NCBI RefSeq assembly: GCF_900220975.1
Contig: NZ_OBQD01000006.1
Location: 1-64,000 of the forward strand
Source of the DNA: Rhizobium subbaraonis
GTDB lineage: Bacteria; Pseudomonadota; Alphaproteobacteria; Rhizobiales; Rhizobiaceae
Length of the DNA: 64,000 nt
Direction of reading: 5' to 3'
The notes under the pieces are model-generated. The model was not told where the DNA came from. It ran no database searches and worked only from the letters and a program-made list of their open reading frames with translations. Position numbers and translations under genes: made by a program. Of this stretch, positions 54,237 to 61,673 are shown in pieces (positions within the stretch are counted from its first letter, which is position 1; each line of letters starts with the position of its first letter).

Positions 54237-55013
54237 ATGAAAAAGAGCATTGCTGCACTGGCGTTTACGGTCGCGGGCCTGCTGGCCGCTTCAGCATCCG
54301 CCGAAACCTTGAAGATAGGCACCGAGGGCGCCTACCCGCCCTTCAACTACCAGGAGACCAACGGCAAGCTCGGCGGTTTCGACGTCGAGATCGGCCTTGC
54401 CCTGTGCGAGAAGATGAAGGTCGAGTGCGAGGTCGTCGCGCAGGACTGGGACGGTATCATTCCGGGGCTGCAGGCGAAGAAGTACGACATGATCATCGCT
54501 TCGATGTTCATCACCGAGGATCGCAAGAAGCAGGTGTCCTTCACAGATCCCTACTATCTCGCCGCGATGACGCACGCCGCCCCCAAGGGCGCCAACATCA
54601 CCGATTTCACCAATGAAGGCATGAAGGGCAAGGCGATCGGGGCCCAATCCGGCACCACGCAGGCGGACTATATCGCCGCGGTCTATCCGGACGCCGACAT
54701 CAAGCTCTATCCGACCCAGGACGAGGTCAATCTCGACATGGCCAACGGCCGTCTCGACCTGGAGGTGGGCGACATGATCCCGCTTCTGGACTGGGTGACG
54801 AAGAACGATGATGGCAAGGCCTGCTGCGAACTGATCGGTGAGCCGATCACTGATCCGAAATATGTCGGCGAAGGCGTCGGCATTGCCGTCCGCCAGGACG
54901 ACAGTGCGCTGCGCGAGCGCCTGAACCAGGCCCTGAAGGAAATCCGCGCGGACGGCACCTACCAGAAGATCAACGACAAGTACTTCTCGATCGACATCTA
55001 CACGATGAAGTAA
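54237..55013 (+). CDS. Amino-acid ABC transporter substrate-binding protein (Lys/Arg/opine type)
   Basis: A 258-residue periplasmic binding protein: signal peptide (cleavage after ASA, about 22), then ETLKIGTEGAYPPFNYQETNGKLGGFDVEIGLALCEKM, the typical start of the HisJ/ArgT/NocT family, and DLEVGDMIPLLDW. The ligand is probably a basic amino acid or derivative. No permease or ATPase gene is adjacent, so it must share a transporter encoded elsewhere. Its neighbours are a LysR regulator and a D-arginine dehydrogenase-like enzyme, which points to D-arginine or a related compound. Confidence 0.9.
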   Translation: MKKSIAALAFTVAGLLAASASAETLKIGTEGAYPPFNYQETNGKLGGFDVEIGLALCEKMKVECEVVAQDWDGIIPGLQAKKYDMIIASMFITEDRKKQVSFTDPYYLAAMTHAAPKGANITDFTNEGMKGKAIGAQSGTTQADYIAAVYPDADIKLYPTQDEVNLDMANGRLDLEVGDMIPLLDWVTKNDDGKACCELIGEPITDPKYVGEGVGIAVRQDDSALRERLNQALKEIRADGTYQKINDKYFSIDIYTMK

Positions 55014-55200
55014 GTTAGCCGGTGTTGCGAACAAGCTTGCTCGGCGGCGGGGCTACGTGCCTTGCCGCCGGCGCGCGAGCCCTGCAGATCGCGGCGATCT
55101 TCCCGCCAAGAAGGTCCGCACGAGATGCAGGTGGCCTGCTGGCCGGCAAAGCCGCCAACAGCGCCTTGCCTTCTCCGCATAAGCCGTCATAGCTGGTGCC

Positions 55201-56145
55201 ATGCCCACCAATCGCCTCGAACGCTTCGCCCACAACCTCGACTGGAACCTGCTGCGCACCTTCGTGGTTGTGGTCGAGGAAGGCAGCATCACCAAGGCGG
55301 CGAACCGGCTGCTGTTGCAGCAACCGGCCGTCAGCATGGCGTTAAAACGGCTGGAGCAGACCGTCGGCCACAAGCTGATCGACAGGCGGCCGGGGCGGTT
55401 CGATCTCACCGAGGCCGGTGCGCGGCTTCATGCGCTTTGCCGCGACATCTTCACCTCCGTCGTCCGGTTGCCGGAAGCAATGGAGCCGACCGGCGAAGAG
55501 ATATCCGGCCACATCACCATCCACACCGTCAGCCACGCCTTGAACCCGGCCTGGGACCGGGCGCTAGCCAGCTTCTTCCGCCTTCATCCCCGCGTGACCG
55601 CGGGCGTCAAGGTCGAGACGACGTCCGACGTGATCCGCTCGGTCGAACGCGGCGTCGCCACGCTGGGCATCTCCGACGGCATCATCCCGGCTGGCCTTGG
55701 CTGTGCTCCGTTCTGCATCGAGACCTATGCGCTCTACTGCGGCCGCGGCCACCGATTGTTCGGCACCGAAGGCATCCGCATCGAGGAACTGCGCGGTGAA
55801 CCCTACGTCAGTTTCATCTCCGACGTCTTGGGTGGTCCGCATATGGGGCCGGTCACTGCGGTCCGTGCGGTCGGCTCGTTCGGCCAGCAGGTGCGCGCCA
55901 TCGCATTCAACGTCGAGGAAGTCCTTCGGCTGGTCATCGCGAATGCGGGTATCGGCATGCTGCCCGTGCATCTCGCCGCGGCGTCGGCGGCTTGCGGCGA
56001 CCTCTGGCAACTGCCGCCCTATGACGACCTGCCGCAGACCGAGACTTTCCGCATCACCAATCCGAGTGCGGCCCTCAACCCTGCCGAACGCGCCTTCCTT
56101 GCGCACATCGCGGACGTTCCGCTCTGGCAGCATCCGAACGCATAA
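55201..56145 (+). CDS. LysR-family transcriptional regulator
   Basis: A 314-residue regulator with the N-terminal helix-turn-helix (LLRTFVVVVEEGSITKAANRLLLQQPAVSMALKRLEQTVG) and a substrate-binding effector domain from about 95. It lies between the binding-protein gene and the D-arginine dehydrogenase-like gene, all on the same strand, and probably controls one or both. Confidence 0.92.
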   Translation: MPTNRLERFAHNLDWNLLRTFVVVVEEGSITKAANRLLLQQPAVSMALKRLEQTVGHKLIDRRPGRFDLTEAGARLHALCRDIFTSVVRLPEAMEPTGEEISGHITIHTVSHALNPAWDRALASFFRLHPRVTAGVKVETTSDVIRSVERGVATLGISDGIIPAGLGCAPFCIETYALYCGRGHRLFGTEGIRIEELRGEPYVSFISDVLGGPHMGPVTAVRAVGSFGQQVRAIAFNVEEVLRLVIANAGIGMLPVHLAAASAACGDLWQLPPYDDLPQTETFRITNPSAALNPAERAFLAHIADVPLWQHPNA

Positions 56146-56263
56146 ACCGTATTTATAGCCGCTTTCATGACTATAAATTTGAGCGACGGCTCCGCCTCCC
56201 CTACAAGATGCCGTCAGCGCGGCCCGCGGAGCACGGCCGGACAGCGGACGGGGGTGGACGAGC

Positions 56264-57388
56264 ATGCAGCACTACGACGTGGCCATTGTCGGTGGCGGGA
56301 TTGCAGGATTGTCCCTCGCCTATTTCCTTGCACCGCAACGTTCCGTCGTCGTGCTGGAGCGCGAGAGCGCGCATGGCTATCACAGCACCGGGCGTTCGGC
56401 CGCCGAGTTCACCCTGCGCGACAACACGGCGGCCGTAAACGCGCTTGCCCGCGTCAGCCACGCCTTCATGTCTGATCCGCCGGCGGAGTTTGCCGCAGTC
56501 CCGCTGCTGACCCGGCGGGGCAGCCTCTGGATCGGAGAAGCGGGCAAGGAGGAAGCGGTCGAAAGCGCGCGGCGCAAGGCGGAGGCAAGCGGGGCCGGCG
56601 TGGTCGCTCTCACCGTCGAGGAGGCGGTTGCGCGCGCGCCTTTCCTCGATCCGGCCTATGTCGCGGCCGCCTATTTCGATCCGGACTACTGGGACATCGA
56701 CGTGGACGCCCTGCTGCAGGGATATGCGCGCGGTGCGCGTCGGTCGGGCGCAGAGTTCCTGAACGGGGCGGAACTCGTCCATGCCCGCCATGAGGATTGC
56801 CGCTGGCGGATCGAAACGTCGACGGGCCATCTGTCGGCGGGGCTGCTGGTGAATGCGGGCGGTGGCTGGGCGGACGCGATCGCCCAAATCTGCGGCGTGG
56901 CGCCCGCCGGCATCGTCCCCCATCGGCGCACCGCGATCACCGTCGGCCTGCCGGATGGCATCGACGCCTTGGCCTTGCCGGAGATCAACGAGATCGACGA
57001 GACCTACTACTTCAAGCCGGATGCCGGACGCCTGCTCGCCTCCCCGGCGGATGAGACGCCCTGCGAGCCGGCCGACGTGCAGCCGGAAGAGATCGACATC
57101 GCCTATGCAGCGCACTACCTCCAGGAAGCGACGACGCTGACCATCGGGCGGATCGCCAGCAGTTGGGCGGGCATGCGCAGCTTTTCCGCCGACAGGCTGC
57201 CGGTGATCGGTCCGGCAAACGACAATCCCGCCTTTTTCTGGCTTGCCGGACAGGGCGGCTACGGCATCCTCTCCTCACCGGCCCTCGGGCGGCTTGCGGC
57301 ACATCTGCTAACCGGCATTCCACTACCGCCGGACTTTGCCCGCGAGGGGGTCGAGCCCGCCGTGTTTTCTCCCGCGCGCTTCGGCTGA
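56264..57388 (+). CDS. D-arginine dehydrogenase-like FAD oxidoreductase
   Basis: A 374-residue DAO-family flavoenzyme. FAD motif VAIVGGGIAGLSLAYFLAP (6-24), then GYHSTGRSAAEFTLRDNTAAV, DIDVDALLQGYARGARR, ETYYFKPDAGRLLASPADETPCEPADVQPEEIDIA and QGGYGILSSPALGR. Block by block this follows Pseudomonas DauA, which oxidises D-arginine and other D-amino acids to imino acids. Likely attached to the inner membrane side of the respiratory chain. The next genes do not include a DauB homologue. Confidence 0.85.
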   Translation: MQHYDVAIVGGGIAGLSLAYFLAPQRSVVVLERESAHGYHSTGRSAAEFTLRDNTAAVNALARVSHAFMSDPPAEFAAVPLLTRRGSLWIGEAGKEEAVESARRKAEASGAGVVALTVEEAVARAPFLDPAYVAAAYFDPDYWDIDVDALLQGYARGARRSGAEFLNGAELVHARHEDCRWRIETSTGHLSAGLLVNAGGGWADAIAQICGVAPAGIVPHRRTAITVGLPDGIDALALPEINEIDETYYFKPDAGRLLASPADETPCEPADVQPEEIDIAYAAHYLQEATTLTIGRIASSWAGMRSFSADRLPVIGPANDNPAFFWLAGQGGYGILSSPALGRLAAHLLTGIPLPPDFAREGVEPAVFSPARFG

Positions 57389-57521
57389 GGCCGGGCGCGG
57401 GTACGGGACCGAAGGGCGGGGCGTGCCCTTCCCCCCGCTTGGCATCGCCGCCGGATTTTCCATGTACCTTCGAGGCAGGGCTTACCGTTCCAGCAGGTCG
57501 ATCAGCGACGGCAGTAAAGCG

Positions 57522-57545
57522 AAAGGGGCGCCGAAGCGCCCCTTT
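57522..57545. terminator. Bidirectional terminator between the D-amino-acid enzyme gene and secDF
   Basis: A perfect 10-bp stem AAAGGGGCGC/GCGCCCCTTT with a CGAA (TTCG on the other strand) tetraloop, three bases before the end of secDF and between two convergent genes. T-rich tails exist on both sides. Confidence 0.8.
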
Positions 57546-57547
57546 CC

Positions 57548-60091
57548 TCATTTCTGCTCGATGACCTGGCCTTCCGGCGAAGCCGTCGGCAGGCGGCTGC
57601 CTTCGCGGTCCGTCCACCAGCGCGACAGGAACAGCAGGATCGGGCCGCCGATGTAGATCGACGAGGACGTCGCGACGATGACGCCGAACACCATCGGCCA
57701 GGCAAACGGCTTGACCGTGTCGCCGCCCCAGATCGCCATCGGCAGCAGGGCCGCCGCCACCGCAACCGAGGTGAAGATGCATCGCATGATCACCTGGTTG
57801 ATCGACAGGTCGATCAGCTCGGCGAACGGCATCGACTTGTACTTGCGCAGGTTCTCGCGCATGCGGTCGTAGACCACCACCTTGTCGTTGACCGAGTAGC
57901 CGATCATCGTCAGCACGGCTGCGATGGCCGTCAGGTTGAAGTCGATCTGCATCAGCGCGAAGAAGCCGATCATCTTGGTGACGTCGAGGATCAGCGTCGC
58001 GATGGCGCCGACGGCGAAGTGCCATTCGAAACGCCACCAGATGTAGATCAGGATCGCCAGCATGCCGAGGCCGACGGCGATGAAGCCGGACCGGGCAAGC
58101 TCGGTGCTGACGGTCGGGCCAACGACTTCGGTGCGCTCGAAGCTCGCGTCCGGAATGACCTCGAGCACGCCCTTCTGCATCTGCTGCAGCGCCGCTGTCT
58201 GCGCCTCTTCGCCGCCGGGCTGGCGCTGGACGCGAATGAGGACCGAGGTGCCCTGGCCGAATTCCTGCAGCGCGACCTCGCCGAGGTTCAGCCCTTCCAT
58301 CTTCTCACGCAGGGGTGCCAGCTCGATCGGCGTCTTGGACGTCGCCTCGACCTGGATACCGCCGATGAAGTCGATGCCGTAGTTGAGGCCCGGCTTCAGG
58401 AACAGGATGATAGAACTGATCGAAAGGAAAGCCGAGATGGCGATGGCGATGTAGCGCCGCCGCATGTAGGAGAAGTTCGGAATGCCCCACACAGCACCGA
58501 AGATCGAATGGATCTCGATCTTCTTCATCTTACGGCGAATGACGACCTCACGCATCAGCAGTCGAACGACGGTGATGGAGGTGAACATGGAAATCGCCAG
58601 GCCGAGGATCATGGTGATCGCGAAGCCGCGCACGGGGCCGCTGCCGAACATGAACAGCAGGATCATGCCGACCATGGTCGTCATGTTGCCGTCGACGATG
58701 GTCGCGTAGGCCTTGTTGAAGCCGACATCGAGCGCCTTCATGGCACCGGAACCGGTGGCCGTTTCCTCGCGGATACGCGCGTTGATCAGGATGTTCGCAT
58801 CCACCGCCATGCCAATGCCGAGGATGATGCCGGCGATGCCCGGCAGGGTCAGCGTCGAGCCGAGCAGGCCGAGAAAACCGATGGTCATGACCGTGTGCAG
58901 GACCAGACCGACGACGGCGATCAGGCCCCAGGCGCTATAGAGGCCGACCATCATGACGACGACGAGGGCGAGACCGGCGAGACCGGTGTAGAGGCCCATG
59001 CGGATCGAGTCGCTGCCGAGGTTCGGGCCCACGGTGCGCTCTTCGATGATCGTCAGCGGCGCAGGCAGAGCGCCGGAACGAAGCAGTGCAGAGAGGACGG
59101 TGGCTTCCTGCGGGGTGAAGTTGCCGCTGATCTGTCCCTGACCGCCGAGGATCGGCTCACGGATCACCGGCGCGGTCAGAACCTTGCCGTCAAGGACGAT
59201 CGCAAAGGGACGGCCGACATTGGCCTTGGTGATTTCGCCGAACTGACGCGCACCGGTCGTATCGAAGGTGAACGAGACGATGGGTTCGTTGGTGCGCTGG
59301 TCGAAGCCGGCCTTGGCATCCGCCAGGCGATCGCCCGAGATCGCGACGCGATCCTCCACGGCATACTTCTGGCCGTCGTTGGCACCTGGCAGGATCGTCA
59401 CGCCACGCGGCGCCACGCCGTTCGGGTCGACCGACGAATCCAGCATATGGAAGCTCATCTGCGCGGTCGAACCGAGAAGCTGGCGCAACCGGGTCGGATC
59501 CTGCAGGCCGGGAAGCTGGACGAGGATGCGGTCGCCGCCCACGCGCTGGATCAGCGGCTCGGCCACGCCTACCTGGTCGACGCGTCGCCTTATGATCTCG
59601 AGGCTCTGGTCGACCGCCGCGGTCATCCGATCGGCTAGGCCGGCTTCGGTCAGCTGGACGGTGATCGTCGTGCCGGAAGTCTGGACGTCGATGTCGGACG
59701 TTCCGCCACCGAAGCCGAGCGTCCCCGTGGGGGCGGCGAGCTTGCGCACTTCGGGCAGGACCTTGTCGAAGGCCGCCTGGTCGGTAAGCGTGATGACCAG
59801 CGCATCGCCGTTCAGGCGCGCCGCGGAAGCACGTTCGCCGGCGGTGCGCAGGATGCCGCGAACATCGTTCAGCAGCACGTCCATGCGCGCCTTGGTCAAC
59901 GCCGCCGAATCCACCTCCAGAACGAGGTGCGAGCCGCCCTTCAGGTCGAGGCCGAGCGTAACGGGCTTTGCCGGCAGGTATCCGCCGAAACGCTCGAGCT
60001 GCGATGGCGTCAGGACATTCGGTACGGCCGTCAGGACGCCGAAAAGAATAATGGCAATATAGGCCAGGAGGGCCCATTTGGATGTGCGCAT
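57548..60091 (-). CDS. secDF: Fused protein translocase subunits SecD and SecF
   Basis: Proton-driven helper of SecYEG. The 847-residue protein joins SecD (residues 1 to about 520) and SecF (from about 535). SecD part: MRTSKWALLAYIAIILFGVLTAVP helix 1, LGLDLKGGSHLVLEVD, the P1 domain, and GLVLHTVMTIGFLGLL with IAGIILGIGMAVDANILI. SecF part: YGIDFIGGIQVE and MIGYSVNDKVVVYDRMREN. About 12 helices in all. No yajC is next to it, unlike most secD-secF loci. Confidence 0.95.
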   Translation of the reverse strand: MRTSKWALLAYIAIILFGVLTAVPNVLTPSQLERFGGYLPAKPVTLGLDLKGGSHLVLEVDSAALTKARMDVLLNDVRGILRTAGERASAARLNGDALVITLTDQAAFDKVLPEVRKLAAPTGTLGFGGGTSDIDVQTSGTTITVQLTEAGLADRMTAAVDQSLEIIRRRVDQVGVAEPLIQRVGGDRILVQLPGLQDPTRLRQLLGSTAQMSFHMLDSSVDPNGVAPRGVTILPGANDGQKYAVEDRVAISGDRLADAKAGFDQRTNEPIVSFTFDTTGARQFGEITKANVGRPFAIVLDGKVLTAPVIREPILGGQGQISGNFTPQEATVLSALLRSGALPAPLTIIEERTVGPNLGSDSIRMGLYTGLAGLALVVVMMVGLYSAWGLIAVVGLVLHTVMTIGFLGLLGSTLTLPGIAGIILGIGMAVDANILINARIREETATGSGAMKALDVGFNKAYATIVDGNMTTMVGMILLFMFGSGPVRGFAITMILGLAISMFTSITVVRLLMREVVIRRKMKKIEIHSIFGAVWGIPNFSYMRRRYIAIAISAFLSISSIILFLKPGLNYGIDFIGGIQVEATSKTPIELAPLREKMEGLNLGEVALQEFGQGTSVLIRVQRQPGGEEAQTAALQQMQKGVLEVIPDASFERTEVVGPTVSTELARSGFIAVGLGMLAILIYIWWRFEWHFAVGAIATLILDVTKMIGFFALMQIDFNLTAIAAVLTMIGYSVNDKVVVYDRMRENLRKYKSMPFAELIDLSINQVIMRCIFTSVAVAAALLPMAIWGGDTVKPFAWPMVFGVIVATSSSIYIGGPILLFLSRWWTDREGSRLPTASPEGQVIEQK

Positions 60092-60199
60092 GGAATATTC
60101 CGCTTCATGTGCGATGGAGCGCCGAGCCTTAGGCCGTATCGCTCCGGAAACTGATGGAAAAATCGGCGACAGCGCGCCGAAGCCGGCCTCAGAAGGCCG

Positions 60200-60652
60200 T
60201 CAGAGGATCACCGCTGGAGGCGCCCTGCCCTCGAACTGATGCCGCGGCGTGCCTGCCGGCACCAGACCGACGCGCGCCAGCACCTTGGCTTCTCCGGTCT
60301 TCGATAGACCGATGCCCGGGGCGTCCGTGGCCAGAAGGCCGACATCAGGGAAAGGATCCCCGCCGGTACCCGTCGGCTTCACCTTGAAGACGCGCCGATC
60401 CGTGCTGCTGCCGGCCATGTGCCAGTTGTCGCCGCTGCTCGTTCCGCCGCCGGCCGAACGCGGCAGCGGCGCGTTGCGTTGCGCCAGCTTTTCGGCTGCC
60501 GAGCGCGAGACGGACGGATCGGCCGAGGACCTAAAGGAGATCTTGCGTTCCAGCGTGACGAACTGGCCAACGACAAGCGCAAGCATGAGGAGCAGCGCAC
60601 CGAGGAAACCCCGCTGCCGTTCCGTCACGCCGCTGTATTGCCCATTGGTCAT
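60200..60652 (-). CDS. Single-helix membrane protein of unknown function
   Basis: About 150 residues from ATG 60652: a polar N-terminus, one helix (RGFLGALLLMLALVVGQFV, about 14-32), then a low-complexity Ser/Gly region and GDPFPDVGLLATDAPGIGLSKTG. It is not YajC by pattern. It is on the secDF strand, 108 bp upstream. An 18-bp palindrome lies just before its start. Coding status is moderately supported. Confidence 0.5.
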   Translation of the reverse strand: MTNGQYSGVTERQRGFLGALLLMLALVVGQFVTLERKISFRSSADPSVSRSAAEKLAQRNAPLPRSAGGGTSSGDNWHMAGSSTDRRVFKVKPTGTGGDPFPDVGLLATDAPGIGLSKTGEAKVLARVGLVPAGTPRHQFEGRAPPAVIL

Positions 60653-60973
60653 GCCGTTCGCCCGTTGCCGCTTCGGTCCGGACCGAAGCACGGTGCCAAG
60701 AACCATCGGCGGTCCGTCAAGTCAACCCCGTAGCCACTCTGAGGCCTCCGAAGCGTTCTGTTTCGGCCATCTGCCCGCTGACGACGGCCACGCGGACGAC
60801 GCTGACGCCCGCGACAGAATCGCGCTGCCGCGGGGGAAACGCAACTGTGATTTTGCGATTTGCGGAACAGGCCCCATATGCGGACCTCCAAAGCCCAAGC
60901 GCCGCCAGCCGTTACATTGCGGTCACCTCGCCGGCGTAACCTCACAGCCGACGCCGCCAGCATAAGGGATTCC
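60653..60973. other. Divergent intergenic region between the one-helix protein and ExoD
   Basis: About 320 bp without a supported gene. It carries an 18-bp perfect palindrome (60671-60688) and must hold the exoD promoter; no clear -35/-10 pair was found. Confidence 0.5.
60671..60688. promoter_or_regulatory. 18-bp perfect palindrome CTTCGGTCCGGACCGAAG
   Basis: It lies 19 bp upstream of the start of the one-helix membrane protein and 286 bp before exoD. Either an operator for a dimeric regulator or an RNA hairpin in the leader. Confidence 0.5.
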
Positions 60974-61636
60974 ATGATCGACGAAACGCCCGGAGACGAG
61001 TTCTCGAAAGAGGCAGCAGGGGGCTCCGAACCGCCACGACGCCGTTTCTCGACCATCCTGAGCGAGCTTGCCGACGACACGGTACGCGAGAGGATATCCG
61101 TGGGCGACATCCTCGCAGCCATGGGCGATCGCGCCTTCGGCGCGCTGATGCTGATCTTTGCGCTGCCGAACATCCTGCCGACTCCGCCCGGCACCTCGGC
61201 CATTCTCGGCGCTCCGCTGGTCGTGCTGACCGCACAGATGACGGTCGGCCTGACGCCCTGGCTGCCGAAGGTGATCGCCAACCGGTCGATGCTGACGAAG
61301 GACTTCGCCGCGATCGTCCGGCGACTGCAGCCCTGGCTCCAGCGGGCCGAGCGCCTGCTCCGCCCGAGGATGAGCTATCTCACGATACCACCGGCGGAGT
61401 ATTTCGTCGGCGCGGTCTGCCTCGTGCTTGCGGTGATCCTCTTCCTGCCGATGCCGCTCGGCAACATCCTACCGGCGCTGGCGATTTCGGTTGCCGCGTT
61501 CGGCATTCTGGAGCGCGACGGGGCCTGGGTGATCGCCGGTCTGATCTGTGCGGTCGTGGCGATCATCGTCGTGGGGGGCGCGATCGTTGCCGCAGCGCTG
61601 GCATTCCTCCTGCTCCTGCGGCAATTCATGCCCTGA
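60974..61636 (+). CDS. exoD: ExoD-family membrane protein
   Basis: A 220-residue inner-membrane protein. The N-terminus is cytoplasmic (RRRFSTILSELADDTVRERISVGDILAAMGDRAFGALMLIFALPNILPTPPGTSAILG), then about four helices. ExoD of Sinorhizobium meliloti affects exopolysaccharide production and growth at high pH; mechanism unknown. ATG 60974 is chosen as it gives the family start. Confidence 0.9.
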   Translation: MIDETPGDEFSKEAAGGSEPPRRRFSTILSELADDTVRERISVGDILAAMGDRAFGALMLIFALPNILPTPPGTSAILGAPLVVLTAQMTVGLTPWLPKVIANRSMLTKDFAAIVRRLQPWLQRAERLLRPRMSYLTIPPAEYFVGAVCLVLAVILFLPMPLGNILPALAISVAAFGILERDGAWVIAGLICAVVAIIVVGGAIVAAALAFLLLLRQFMP

Positions 61637-61673
61637 GACGAGACGGCGCCGACATGAACGCGAAGCGACCGGT

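Noticed and set aside
58019-59638. Plus-strand open frame of 539 codons opposite secDF
   Set aside because: It is the antisense of a clearly recognised gene in GC-rich DNA, has Arg/Asp/His-rich composition with no motifs, and no ribosome-binding site.
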